From positions 1 through 64,000 of the forward strand of contig CAVVRP010000013.1 of NCBI GenBank assembly GCA_963750715.1: 64,000 nucleotides of DNA, in the 5' to 3' direction. Below, piece after piece: positions 47,970-56,652 of the stretch. How positions within the stretch are numbered: position 1 is the stretch's first letter; every line of letters starts with the position of its first letter. Under the pieces are notes generated by a model. The model worked only from the letters and a program-made list of their open reading frames with translations. It was not told the DNA's origin and did no database searches. The DNA comes from JAGVSR01 sp963750715. Its GTDB lineage: Bacteria; Pseudomonadota; Alphaproteobacteria; Rhizobiales; Hyphomicrobiaceae. Made by a program: the position numbers and the translations under genes.

Positions 47970-48164
47970 GCATGATGCCTTAGCACTCACAACCGTTGAC
48001 CTGCATAAGCGTTGACCTGCATAAGCCGCCGCGATCAGTCCCACGATACCGTAGCGGACGACCCCCACTAGTCGAGGCGTTCTCGGTCCCGCCACCAGCA
48101 TCACCCAGCCCGCGAAGGCCAGCGTGCTGGCGATCTGGAACGCCGCTTCCCAGCTCATCTCCAT
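47970..48164 (-). pseudogene. DUF4281 (ABA4-like) membrane protein, 5' fragment
   Basis: Begins 5 nt after the ispA stop with MEMSWEAAFQIASTLAFAGWVMLVAGPRTPRLVGVVRYG and GLIAAAYAGQ. This is the first helix pair of DUF4281/ABA4-like small membrane proteins. It then runs into a tandem 16-bp duplication (47995-48026) and loses homology; the remaining helices are absent. The GNAT gene follows at once. It seems to be a truncated remnant at a rearrangement point. Family assignment rests on a short segment. Confidence 0.45.
47995..48026. repeat. tandem duplication of 16 bp
   Basis: GTTGACCTGCATAAGC occurs twice in direct succession (47995-48010 and 48011-48026) inside the DUF4281 fragment. A 16-bp duplication changes the frame and is a likely inactivating event. 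Confidence 0.8.
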
Positions 48165-48168
48165 CGGC

Positions 48169-49086
48169 TCACGCCTTTCGCTGGACCACGAACCTTGCGG
48201 CTTCGCGGAGGACGTCGCCCTTGGCGCCGAACGGCTCGAGCGCGGCAAGTGCCTCCGTCTCTGCCTCGTTCAACTTGGCGTGTGCGGCTTCCAGACCGAG
48301 AAGCGACACGAATGTCGCCTTGCCCGCTGCGGCATCCTTGGCAACAGCCTTGCCGACCGTTTCCACGTCGCCTTCGGCATCGAGCAGATCGTCGGCGATC
48401 TGGAAGGCCAGGCCCAGCGCGCGGCCGTAGCGGCGCAAGGCGTCCCGCTGCGCCGGCGTCGCCTTGCCGAGTATGGCCCCGGTCTCGCAGGCGAACATCA
48501 GCAGCGCGCCGGTCTTCATGCCCTGCAGCCGGCGAATGTAGTCGACAGTGATCTTGGCGGGCTGCCCGAGCTTGTCGGCCATTAGGTCGAGGGACTGACC
48601 ACCAGCCATGCCGGCCGACCCGGATGCCTGCGCGAGGCCCGACACCAGTTCGGTCCGGACTTCGGGATCGGGGTGCGTCGAGGGGCGCGCAAGGACTTCG
48701 AATGCGAACGTGGACAAGGCGTCGCCCGCCAGGATCGCTGTCCACTCATCGAACGCCTTCCAGACGGTAGGCCTGCCGCGCCGCAACTCGTCGTTGTCCA
48801 TCGACGGCAGGTCGTCGTGTACCAGCGAATAGCAATGGATGCATTCGAGCGCGAGCGCGGCATCGAGCGAACGGTCAGCGCTAATTCCGAAGAGGGCAGC
48901 GCTCTCCATGGCGAGGAAAGGGCGGATCCGTTTACCGCCCGACAGAACGGCGTAGCGTATCGCCTCCAGCAACCGGTCGGCCTCCGGCCGGGGCGCCTCC
49001 CCGTAAAGGGCGCTTTCGGCGAGCAGGAGGGTCAACCGTTGCTCGATCTGCTGGGCGGCGATCGCCAACCTTTGCGCGAAGGTCAT
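48169..49086 (-). CDS. ispA: polyprenyl (farnesyl) diphosphate synthase
   Basis: Trans-isoprenyl diphosphate synthase of 305 residues that condenses isopentenyl diphosphate to farnesyl diphosphate, the precursor of quinone tails, hopanoids and undecaprenol. The first Asp-rich motif is in CYSLVHDDLPSMDNDELRRG and the second in LGLAFQIADDLLDAEGD. GGKRIRP binds IPP. Length and motif spacing fit IspA rather than longer-chain octaprenyl synthases. An extension to 49263 is not conserved; ATG 49086 is used. No dxs or xseB is adjacent. Confidence 0.92.
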   Translation of the reverse strand: MTFAQRLAIAAQQIEQRLTLLLAESALYGEAPRPEADRLLEAIRYAVLSGGKRIRPFLAMESAALFGISADRSLDAALALECIHCYSLVHDDLPSMDNDELRRGRPTVWKAFDEWTAILAGDALSTFAFEVLARPSTHPDPEVRTELVSGLAQASGSAGMAGGQSLDLMADKLGQPAKITVDYIRRLQGMKTGALLMFACETGAILGKATPAQRDALRRYGRALGLAFQIADDLLDAEGDVETVGKAVAKDAAAGKATFVSLLGLEAAHAKLNEAETEALAALEPFGAKGDVLREAARFVVQRKA

Positions 49087-49157
49087 GAAAGGCTTACCTA
49101 AGGGTCGAAAGAACGAACGAGAAGTTACTGGGCCCTGACGGTCGCCGAGCCGTGCGC

Positions 49158-50693
49158 ATGGCCAGATCAACGCAGTCTCGAGCATCGGGGCGGGATATAG
49201 CATTGGTGAACGATAAGGACAGCCTGTTCGGCGATGAGCCCCAAGTGCGCAGAACTGGCCCAACCGAGCCTAAGCCGCCACAGCTCGGACGTTCTGATGG
49301 CGCGACCCCCTTGGTCACGACCACCGGCGATCCAGTTTTTTCGTCGGAAATAGCCGCCGCTGTCGAGAGGATCGTCGCTGCGTTGCAATCACCGCGCACT
49401 GTCATGGCCGACGACCAGCCCGACAGCCTTGCCGCCGTCGAGAAAGCAGAAACGTCGAAGGAAGTAAAAGCCGCTCGGCCCGAAGCGGAGCCACCGCCCC
49501 CTGCCACGCCGGTGTACGATGCCGCCGAAGTGCCGGTTGCGCGGCAGCTCTCACATACCGATGCCGCCCAACTATCGGGCGCACTCCTTGAACCGCCGGT
49601 TCACCCTGCTGAGCCCGTAGCGGCTGAACACTCCACAGACCCTCCCGTCCACGTCGATGCATCGATCGGCGAACATCGGGCTGCCACGGCACCAACGGAG
49701 CAAACGGCTTTCCCGGCACTCGATCCGCTGGTCGATGCGAGCGCAACCGACGCCTATGCAATCCAGTTGGACCCAGTCGCGACTGACGCACAACCAGCGG
49801 CCGTCGCCGTCGATATGGAAGACGCGACAGATCAAACACGGCTCGACCCTGTCGGCTTCGATGCAGCACCTGTCGGCCGCCCGTCTCGCGACTTTACCCG
49901 CGCGCTTCAGGACAAACAGCGCGTGCCAGGCATCACTAATGACTGGCGGTGGGACAAAATCCGCACTGCTGCGCGATATGCCGGAATGACCGCCATCGCC
50001 TGGATGGGGGCGGTTCTGCTGCTGATCGGCATCTATCGCTTCGTTGACCCGCCCGTGTCGAACCTGATGGTCTACCAATGGCTGACGGGCGTCGACGTTG
50101 ACCGCCGGTGGGTGCCGATCGACCGGATTTCGCCCCAGCTGGTGCGCGCAGTCATCATCTCGGAAGATGGGCGCTTCTGCGCCCATAACGGTATCGACGT
50201 GGCCGCGATCGAAGAAGCGATCGAGAACGCCAATGACGGCATTCCGCGCGGCGCCAGTACCATCTCCATGCAGGTGATCAAGAACCTTTTTCTGTGGCAA
50301 TCGAAGAGCTACGTGCGCAAGGCCATCGAGGTGCCGCTGACGCTCGTGGCCGAGGTGGTCTGGCCGAAACGGCGCATGCTGGAAATCTATCTCAACATCG
50401 CCGAATGGGGCCCGGGGGTATTCGGAGCGGAAGCCGCAGCCCAGCACCATTTCAATAAACCCGCCGCCCAGTTGGGCGAACGGGAGGCAGCACAGCTCGC
50501 CGCGTCCCTGCCCAATCCGATGATCCGCGACGCCGGCGATCCCGGACCGCGGACCCGCCGCAAGGCGTCCATCATTCAGGCCCGCGTGCGAACGTCCGGC
50601 CCGGTCGCCGCTTGTGTGCTGAAACGCGAACCCTGGCGGCCCCGGCCTTCCGTCGAGCACAACAAGGGGACTGGCGCACCCCCCGGATTGTGA
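49158..50693 (+). CDS. mtgA: monofunctional peptidoglycan glycosyltransferase MtgA with a long N-terminal extension
   Basis: Glycosyltransferase family 51 enzyme that polymerises lipid II into glycan strands. The catalytic domain (residues ~310-490) has SEDGRFCAHNGIDVAAIEEA with the catalytic glutamate, RGASTISMQVIKNLFLW, and KRRMLEIYLNIAEWGPGVFGAEAAAQHHF. A single membrane helix lies at ~275-292 (IAWMGAVLLLIGIYRF). Ordinary MtgA is ~230 residues. Here about 270 residues precede the helix, acidic and rich in Pro, Ala, Asp and Thr with no domain I recognise, so they are cytoplasmic and disordered. ATG 49158 is used; GTG 49152 is also possible. Confidence 0.9.
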   Translation: MARSTQSRASGRDIALVNDKDSLFGDEPQVRRTGPTEPKPPQLGRSDGATPLVTTTGDPVFSSEIAAAVERIVAALQSPRTVMADDQPDSLAAVEKAETSKEVKAARPEAEPPPPATPVYDAAEVPVARQLSHTDAAQLSGALLEPPVHPAEPVAAEHSTDPPVHVDASIGEHRAATAPTEQTAFPALDPLVDASATDAYAIQLDPVATDAQPAAVAVDMEDATDQTRLDPVGFDAAPVGRPSRDFTRALQDKQRVPGITNDWRWDKIRTAARYAGMTAIAWMGAVLLLIGIYRFVDPPVSNLMVYQWLTGVDVDRRWVPIDRISPQLVRAVIISEDGRFCAHNGIDVAAIEEAIENANDGIPRGASTISMQVIKNLFLWQSKSYVRKAIEVPLTLVAEVVWPKRRMLEIYLNIAEWGPGVFGAEAAAQHHFNKPAAQLGEREAAQLAASLPNPMIRDAGDPGPRTRRKASIIQARVRTSGPVAACVLKREPWRPRPSVEHNKGTGAPPGL

Positions 50694-50858
50694 GTATAAG
50701 CCCGGCCCAAGTGGAACCGGCAGGCGTGTCCGCGCAAAACGTGTTTGCGCAGACGGGTCCGTTGGCGCATCCGTCAAACCATAGGCGTAATTTACTATGG
50801 CCCTTCAGTAGGTTAGAGCACCTGCAGGCCGACGCCGCCACCGCCACTGGAGTTTGCA

Positions 50859-51044
50859 ATGGCCGTACCGCGCAAGAAGACATCGCCCATGAAAAAGGGC
50901 CAGCGCCAATCTCATGACGCGCTGACTGCTCCGACCTACGTCGAGGACAAGGACAGCGGCGAACGCCGCCGTCCTCACCATATCGACCTCAAGACGGGCA
51001 AGTACCGAGGCCGGCAGATCCTCGAGCCCAAGACCGAGGTCTAG
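50859..51044 (+). CDS. rpmF: 50S ribosomal protein L32
   Basis: A 61-residue ribosomal protein beginning AVPRKKTSPMKKGQRQSHDAL, the canonical L32 start. It is the zinc-free form, with no CxxC pairs. GGAG lies before the ATG. Its neighbours here are mtgA upstream and a small membrane protein gene downstream, not the plsX-fabH genes usual in other groups; this mtgA-rpmF order is common in Rhizobiales. Confidence 0.97.
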   Translation: MAVPRKKTSPMKKGQRQSHDALTAPTYVEDKDSGERRRPHHIDLKTGKYRGRQILEPKTEV

Positions 51045-51084
51045 CGTTGGTAACCTTTCATTAAGCCCGCCCTAGAGAGGACGA

Positions 51085-51498
51085 ATGGCCATGTCGCTCA
51101 GTTCCATTCCCTTGACGATCATTCCGTTCCTTCTCTACTGCATCTTCGTCCTGACGGGCATAAACCTCGACACGTCACTCGTCGGCGACGGAATCACGAT
51201 GATGAGCGGCGGGATCTGGCGCTTCACTTTCGGTGATCTGCTGCTTCTCATCACGCTCGTCGTACTCTTTATTGAGATCGTAAAGGCGACCTACACCACC
51301 ACGGCTTCGATGATCGATCATGGTCTGTCAATGCTTGTATTCATTGCCTGCCTGGTCGTGTTCCTGATGGTCAAGCAGGCCTCCACGTCCGTCTTCTTCC
51401 TCATCATGATGGCGTGCATGATCGACGTCATCGCAGGGTTTACGATCGGCATCCGCGTCGCCAAGCGCGATATCGGCTTTGGCAGTGACGCAACCTGA
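51085..51498 (+). CDS. hypothetical membrane protein (four helices)
   Basis: A 137-residue inner-membrane protein with four predicted helices: IPLTIIPFLLYCIFVLTGI, FGDLLLLITLVVLFIEIVKAT, GLSMLVFIACLVVFLMV and VFFLIMMACMIDVIAGFTIGI. The protein has no motif I can link to a function. AGAGGACGA precedes the ATG. It lies 40 nt after rpmF and may share its transcript, which ends at the terminator 51547-51584. Confidence 0.8.
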   Translation: MAMSLSSIPLTIIPFLLYCIFVLTGINLDTSLVGDGITMMSGGIWRFTFGDLLLLITLVVLFIEIVKATYTTTASMIDHGLSMLVFIACLVVFLMVKQASTSVFFLIMMACMIDVIAGFTIGIRVAKRDIGFGSDAT

Positions 51499-51546
51499 TC
51501 AGATCCCGTCAAAGTCGTCGAAATACTCGACGCTTCCTTCTCTTTG

Positions 51547-51584
51547 AAACCGGCCGGGGCGATGTCCTTCCGGCCGGTTTTTTT
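51547..51584 (+). terminator. rho-independent terminator
   Basis: An 11-bp perfect stem AAACCGGCCGG/CCGGCCGGTTT with a 12-nt loop, running directly into TTTTTTT. It lies 49 nt after the membrane protein gene and is one of the strongest terminators in the window. Confidence 0.9.
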
Positions 51585-51720
51585 GTGAACGGCGACAGCC
51601 AGCGGACGCGGCCAATTCAAGTCTTGTTAGCACTTTCAGCCTAACTTCAATTGAACTGTGCAAAGATGCGGCTTGTCCATTTGGATCAGGCCCAACCGCG
51701 TTTACTTGAGGTAGAGTGGC

Positions 51721-53535
51721 GTGAGCCAATCGCATCATCCTGTTGGCTTCCACGCCTCTGCCGCGGCTCAGGTTGTCGAACCGGCGGGCGCACACACACT
51801 TTCAGATGGCGGCCGGAACAAGCCGAGCATGGACGAGCCATTGCTTAAATCGGAAGGTTTCGATCTTGTCGGCATCCTATCGGCTGTCGATGAGACGGCC
51901 TACACATGGGATCTGACGACCGACCACATCGAATGGGAATCCAACGCCGCCACCGTGCTACGCATGGCTCGCATCGCCGACGTGGAAACAGGCTCCGCCT
52001 ACCAGATGCTGATCGCGCCACAGCATCTGGGGCGGCGGGCCGAGGCGATGGGCTTCAACGTAACGGACCCGACAGGACGTGGGGTCTCCTATCGCGTCAG
52101 ATACAAGCTCATGACGTCGGGTCCCCGCAGCGATCAGTCGATATGGCTGGAGGACCACGGCAAGTGGTGGGGCGGCAGCGACGGCCAGCCCCAACGCGCA
52201 CGCGGCGTGGTGCGGGTCATCAACGAACAGTTCATCGAAGAGCAGAGACTGCTATTCCGCAACGATCACGACGAACTCACCGGCCAGCTCAATCGGATCC
52301 GGCTGACCGAAGCCCTGGGGGCCCTGATCTTCAGATCCCAGCGCGGCGGAAAGCCGTGCGCGTTCCTAGTTGCCGCCGTCAACAATCTCGGTGTCATCAA
52401 CGAGACGTTCGGATTCAACGCCGGCGATGAAGTCGTCGCCGCGACGGCGCAGGTCATCAAACAGAAACTGCGGGGTGGTGACACGCTCGGCCGCTATTCG
52501 TCCAACAAGTTCGGCATCATCCTGAACGACTGCGGCCCGGGCGCCATGCGCATCGCGGCAGACCGTTTCATGAAGGCGGTCCGCGACTCGACCATCCGCA
52601 CGTCCGCCGGCCAGCTCACACCCACCGTCTCTATTGGTGGCGTGATCATCTCGGACCATGCCACTACGATCGACCAGGTTCTGAGTAACGCGCTATCGGC
52701 TCTGGAGCAGGCTAAGCAGAAGCGGTTCGATTGCTTTGTGCCGTTCGAACCGAGTCAGGCCCGCGAAAGCGCCCGCCAGCGCAACGTCACGGTGTCGGAC
52801 GAAGTCATCTCCGCGCTCGACGAGCACCGCATGCGGCTTGTTCTGCAGCCGCTGGTCTCGACGAAGACCGGAAAGCCGGAGCTTTATGAATGCCTGCTGC
52901 GCATGCAGCGGCCGGATGGAAATGTCGTTTCCGCCGGCGAGTTCATCGTCATCGCCGAGCAACTCGGGCTGTCGCGCCTGATCGACCGGCGGACGCTCGA
53001 ACTTGCCGTCGCATTGCTGAAGAAGCACCCAGAACTAGGCCTGTCGCTCAACGTCTCCAGCCTGACGGCGAACGATCAGGACTGGGTGGCAGCGTTGCAT
53101 CGCCTGACGGGCGGACGCCGCGAGATCACCAATCGTCTCACCATCGAGATCACGGAAACAACCGCAATCCAGGATATCGACCTGACCATCGCGTTCGTCG
53201 ACACGTTGCGCGAACTCGGCTGCAAGGTCGCCATTGACGACTTCGGTGCCGGCTACACATCCTTCCGGAATCTGAAGCTGCTCAATGTCGACATGGTAAA
53301 GATCGACGGCGCTTTCGTGAAGGATCTCGTTGACGACAGCAGCGACCAGGTATTCGTGCGCACCATGGTCGAGCTTGCTCAGTCCTTCGGAATTGAAACA
53401 GTAGCCGAGTGGGTCGGCAACGCGGAGACGGCCGAGTACCTCACCAAGGCCGGAATCACCTATCTGCAGGGCTTCTATTTCGGTCAGCCGATCGAAGCCG
53501 AGGATCTGACCCTATCTTCGTCGTCCACGACCTGA
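51721..53535 (+). CDS. PAS-GGDEF-EAL cyclic di-GMP signalling protein with degenerate GGDEF
   Basis: Cytoplasmic protein of up to 604 residues. A PAS-like sensor covers residues ~50-165 (TAYTWDLTTDHIEWESNAATVL). The GGDEF domain (~185-335) has NAGDEV in place of GGDEF (residue ~233), so it is probably not a cyclase but may bind GTP. The EAL domain (~360-600) keeps catalytic residues: ECLLR (390), NVSSLT, EITETT, DDFGAGYTSF, KIDGAFV and QGFYFG. It therefore probably degrades c-di-GMP. The GTG start 51721 has a weak GAGG upstream; ATG 51829 is an alternative without loss of domains. It is convergent with phaR. Confidence 0.9.
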   Translation: MSQSHHPVGFHASAAAQVVEPAGAHTLSDGGRNKPSMDEPLLKSEGFDLVGILSAVDETAYTWDLTTDHIEWESNAATVLRMARIADVETGSAYQMLIAPQHLGRRAEAMGFNVTDPTGRGVSYRVRYKLMTSGPRSDQSIWLEDHGKWWGGSDGQPQRARGVVRVINEQFIEEQRLLFRNDHDELTGQLNRIRLTEALGALIFRSQRGGKPCAFLVAAVNNLGVINETFGFNAGDEVVAATAQVIKQKLRGGDTLGRYSSNKFGIILNDCGPGAMRIAADRFMKAVRDSTIRTSAGQLTPTVSIGGVIISDHATTIDQVLSNALSALEQAKQKRFDCFVPFEPSQARESARQRNVTVSDEVISALDEHRMRLVLQPLVSTKTGKPELYECLLRMQRPDGNVVSAGEFIVIAEQLGLSRLIDRRTLELAVALLKKHPELGLSLNVSSLTANDQDWVAALHRLTGGRREITNRLTIEITETTAIQDIDLTIAFVDTLRELGCKVAIDDFGAGYTSFRNLKLLNVDMVKIDGAFVKDLVDDSSDQVFVRTMVELAQSFGIETVAEWVGNAETAEYLTKAGITYLQGFYFGQPIEAEDLTLSSSSTT

Positions 53536-53553
53536 AGTCCGCCGGGACGCCGC

Positions 53554-54216
53554 TTAAGCGCGGTCCTTGGAAAGCCGCTCGATACGCTCCTGCATCGCCT
53601 CAAGCTGCGCCTTGAGATCGTTGATCTCGTGGCGAGGCGCCTCGGCATGGGTTGACGCCTGGCCCGGCAGCGTGACCGCATCTGGCGCAGCGGCGGCTTG
53701 AGCCCCGGCATTATCGGTCCGGCGCGGTCCACCAGCTCCGAATGACGTCCACATTGAGATCGCCTGCTCGAACATCTGCATGTTCTTGCGGGCCTGCTCC
53801 TGATAGGCGTCGAAGGCAGCGGCAGGATTGGTAAACGCGTTGGTGAACTGAGCGCGGAACTTCTCCTGTTCCTTGACGAGATTCTCGAGGCTGAACTGGA
53901 GATAGCTCGGCACCATGCGGCCGATCTGATCGTCGTAGAAACGGATGAGCTGGCGCAGGAACGGTATCGGCAGAAGCGTCTGTCCGCCTTGGCGGCTTTC
54001 CTGCTCGACAATGATCTGGGTCAGAACGGCGTGGGTGAGGTCGTCGCCCGTCTTGGCGTCATAGACGACGAAATCTCGATCGGAACGGACCATCGACGCA
54101 AGATCTTCCAGCGTCACGTAGGTGCTGGTCTCGGTATTGTAGAGACGGCGGTTCGCGTACTTTTTGATGACAACCGCTTCGCGCTTTTCGGTCTGCGCTT
54201 CTGGTTTATTGAGCAT
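53554..54216 (-). CDS. phaR: polyhydroxyalkanoate synthesis repressor PhaR
   Basis: A 220-residue DNA-binding regulator that also binds PHB granules and controls phasin and PHB genes. The N-terminal PHB_acc_N domain is clear (VVIKKYANRRLYNTETSTYVTLEDLASMVR), followed by two PHB_acc repeats (VLTQIIVEQESRQGGQTLLPIPFLRQLIRFYDDQ and YLQFSLENLV). A C-terminal Ala/Pro-rich linker and coiled coil (INDLKAQLEAMQERIERLSKD) end it. It is divergent from phaA, as in Paracoccus and Rhizobiales. A GCAGC-GTT-GCTGC palindrome lies 24 nt upstream and may be its own operator. Confidence 0.96.
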   Translation of the reverse strand: MLNKPEAQTEKREAVVIKKYANRRLYNTETSTYVTLEDLASMVRSDRDFVVYDAKTGDDLTHAVLTQIIVEQESRQGGQTLLPIPFLRQLIRFYDDQIGRMVPSYLQFSLENLVKEQEKFRAQFTNAFTNPAAAFDAYQEQARKNMQMFEQAISMWTSFGAGGPRRTDNAGAQAAAAPDAVTLPGQASTHAEAPRHEINDLKAQLEAMQERIERLSKDRA

Positions 54217-54239
54217 ATTTCTGGCACCCGCATCGCACA

Positions 54240-54252
54240 GCAGCGTTGCTGC
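54240..54252. promoter_or_regulatory. candidate PhaR operator between phaR and phaA
   Basis: GCAGC-GTT-GCTGC is a perfect 5-bp inverted repeat, with more TGC/GCA copies nearby. PhaR of Paracoccus binds TGC-rich sites in front of phaR and phaP, so autoregulation is plausible. The assignment rests on resemblance and position only. Confidence 0.35.
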
Positions 54253-54463
54253 AATGCGTCATCGTAGCACAGCTTTTTGTGCGGGGACCAGACCCTACTG
54301 CGAATGAATTGGGCGAATTTGCCGCCAGATGACGGAATTGCGGGCAGGGAAAAGATACTGATAAGGTAATTTCAAGGGTCGCATGGCATTGCCGACTTTG
54401 CGTATTGCCGCCCCCGCTTATAGTTCCCGCCAGAAACCCGCCGAATTCAGGAGACGCCGTTAC

Positions 54464-55651
54464 ATGAGCCAGGACACCGACATCGTCATAGCCAGCGCCG
54501 CTCGAACCCCTGTTGGCTCCTTCGGTGGCTCGCTTTCTTCGCTGCCCGCCCACGAACTGGGCAAGGTCGCGATCAAAGCCGCGCTCGAGCGTGCCGGAGT
54601 TGCTCCAGGTGACGTTTCCGAAGTCATCCTCGGTCAGGTTCTGACGGCCGCTCAGGGCCAAGGCCCGGCGCGTCAGGCAGCGGTGGGCGCTGGCATTCCG
54701 GTTGACGCCCCGGCATGGGGCATCAACCAGATCTGCGGCTCGGGCCTGCGCGCCGTCGCACTCGGCATGCAGCAGATCCAAACCGGTTCGGCGGCGATCG
54801 TCGTCGCCGGCGGTCAGGAGAGCATGAGCCTTGCGGCGCACGCCGCCCATATGCGTGAAGGCACCAAGATGGGCGATATCAAGTTCATCGACACGATGGT
54901 CAAGGATGGCCTGTGGGATGCCTTCAACGGCTATCACATGGGCACCACCGCCGAGAACGTCGCCAAGCAGTGGCAGATCACCCGCGAAGAGCAGGACAAG
55001 TTCGCCGTCGCCTCCCAGAACAAGGCGGAAGCCGCGCGCAAGGCCGGCAAGTTCAAGACCGAGATCGCGCCCGTCACCATCAAGACCAAGAAGGGCGATA
55101 CGGTCGTCGATACGGATGAGTACATTAAGGACGGCGTCACGCTGGAAAGCATCGCCAAGCTGCGTCCGGCCTTCGATCCCAAGGAAGGCACAGTCACGGC
55201 GGCGAATGCATCCGGCCTCAATGACGGCGCCGCGGTCGTCGTACTGATGACGGCGGCCGAAGCCAAGAAGCGCGGCATCACACCGCTCGCCCGCATCGTG
55301 TCGTGGGCCAATGCCGGCGTCGATCCCTCGATCATGGGCACGGGCCCCATTCCCGCTTCGAAGAAGGCGCTCGAAAAGGCGGGCTGGAAGTTGCAGGATC
55401 TCGATCTGATCGAAGCGAACGAAGCGTTCGCGGCTCAGGCAATCGCCGTCAACAAGGGTCTCGGCTGGGATACCGACAAGGTGAACGTCAACGGTGGCGC
55501 CATCGCCATCGGTCATCCGATTGGTGCGTCTGGCGCCCGCGTGCTGACGACGCTGCTGCATGAAATGCAGCGCCGCAACGCCAAAAAGGGTCTCGCAACC
55601 CTGTGCATCGGCGGCGGCATGGGTGTCGCCATCTGTGTCGAGCGCGACTGA
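54464..55651 (+). CDS. phaA: acetyl-CoA C-acetyltransferase
   Basis: Biosynthetic thiolase of 395 residues that joins two acetyl-CoA to acetoacetyl-CoA, the first PHB step. The acyl-accepting cysteine lies in NQICGSGLRAVALGM (~88), the catalytic histidine in GGAIAIGHPIGASGAR (~350), and the second cysteine in LATLCIGGGMGVA (~380). AGGAG lies 10 nt before ATG 54464; an extension to 54383 is not conserved. phaB follows 114 nt later in the same direction, with a strong hairpin between them. Confidence 0.97.
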   Translation: MSQDTDIVIASAARTPVGSFGGSLSSLPAHELGKVAIKAALERAGVAPGDVSEVILGQVLTAAQGQGPARQAAVGAGIPVDAPAWGINQICGSGLRAVALGMQQIQTGSAAIVVAGGQESMSLAAHAAHMREGTKMGDIKFIDTMVKDGLWDAFNGYHMGTTAENVAKQWQITREEQDKFAVASQNKAEAARKAGKFKTEIAPVTIKTKKGDTVVDTDEYIKDGVTLESIAKLRPAFDPKEGTVTAANASGLNDGAAVVVLMTAAEAKKRGITPLARIVSWANAGVDPSIMGTGPIPASKKALEKAGWKLQDLDLIEANEAFAAQAIAVNKGLGWDTDKVNVNGGAIAIGHPIGASGARVLTTLLHEMQRRNAKKGLATLCIGGGMGVAICVERD

Positions 55652-55679
55652 CACTGATAGTGTCGATGGCGTCATTCAG

Positions 55680-55712
55680 CCGGGCCCGTCTTCCATAGAG
55701 CGACGGGCCCGG
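55680..55712 (+). terminator. strong hairpin between phaA and phaB
   Basis: An 11-bp perfect stem CCGGGCCCGTC/GACGGGCCCGG with an 11-nt loop. No real T-run follows (only TTACTTC), so it may be a weak terminator or an mRNA-stabilising hairpin that sets the phaA:phaB ratio. Confidence 0.4.
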
Positions 55713-55765
55713 TTACTTCATCACCGCATTCCAATAAAACAAAATTGGCTCCAGGGAGGTTCCAC

Positions 55766-56491
55766 ATGGCACGAGTTGCCCTCGTCACCGGCGGCACGCG
55801 CGGCATCGGTCACGCGATTTCGATCGCATTGAAGAACGCTGGCTATCGCGTGGCCGCGAGCTACGCTGGCAACGACGCCGCGGCCCAGCAGTTCCAGGTT
55901 GAGACGGGCATTCCCGTCTACAAGTTCGACGTGTCGAACTACGAGGCAAGCGAGAAGACCGTGAAACAGGTCGAGAAGGATCTGGGTCCCATCGACGTAC
56001 TGGTGAACAACGCGGGCATCACCAAAGACGTGATGTTCCACAAGATGACCAAGGAGCAGTGGGACGCCGTCATTGGCACGAACCTCAACGGCCTCTTCAA
56101 CGTCACGCGCCCGGTCTGGGAAGGCATGCGCGCGCGCAAGTTCGGCCGCGTCATCAACATATCGTCGATCAACGGCCAGAAGGGCCAGATGGGCCAGGTG
56201 AACTACTCTGCCTCTAAGGCAGGCGACATCGGCTTCACCAAGGCGCTCGCCCAGGAAGGCGCCCGTGCGGGCATTACCGTCAATGTCATTTGCCCGGGCT
56301 ACATCGGCACCGAGATGGTGAAGGCCGTTCCGCAGGACGTGATGGAGAAGAATATTCTCCCGCAGATCCCGGTCGGCCGCCTCGGCGAACCAAGAGAGAT
56401 CGCCCGCTGCGTCGTGTTCCTCGCCTCCGACGACGCCGGCTTCATCACCGGCTCGACGATCTCGGCGAATGGCGGCCAGTACGTCGCCTGA
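55766..56491 (+). CDS. phaB: acetoacetyl-CoA reductase
   Basis: Short-chain dehydrogenase of 241 residues that reduces acetoacetyl-CoA to (R)-3-hydroxybutyryl-CoA with NADPH. The cofactor motif is TGGTRGIGHAIS and the catalytic set is NISSINGQKGQMGQVNYSASKAGDIGF, with Ser and Tyr-x-x-x-Lys. The family-specific C-terminus is ITGSTISANGGQYVA. GGGAGGT lies before ATG 55766. The PHB synthase gene phaC is not in the window, as usual when phaC lies elsewhere. Confidence 0.96.
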   Translation: MARVALVTGGTRGIGHAISIALKNAGYRVAASYAGNDAAAQQFQVETGIPVYKFDVSNYEASEKTVKQVEKDLGPIDVLVNNAGITKDVMFHKMTKEQWDAVIGTNLNGLFNVTRPVWEGMRARKFGRVINISSINGQKGQMGQVNYSASKAGDIGFTKALAQEGARAGITVNVICPGYIGTEMVKAVPQDVMEKNILPQIPVGRLGEPREIARCVVFLASDDAGFITGSTISANGGQYVA

Positions 56492-56538
56492 GCTTTATCC
56501 GGCCGACCGCTTGGAAAAACAGCATCGCGTGCGCGACT

Positions 56539-56622
56539 GATCACGTCCCGCGTGCTGACGAAGCCGGCTTCATCGTTGGCGCCTGCCTCTACGTCAACGG
56601 CGGCTACTACATCGCCGTTTGA
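56539..56622 (+). pseudogene. 3' remnant of a second short-chain dehydrogenase
   Basis: The last ~25 codons before the stop at 56622 read ADEAGFIVGACLYVNGGYYIAV. This is the C-terminal strand of an SDR reductase, close to but distinct from the end of phaB 130 nt upstream (DDAGFITGSTISANGGQYVA). The rest of that gene is missing. It may be the tail of a deleted phaB paralogue or fabG-like gene joined to this place by recombination between similar 3' ends. Confidence 0.55.
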
Positions 56623-56652
56623 TGACGCGCAGTCGCGAGCCCTGAAAAGCTG

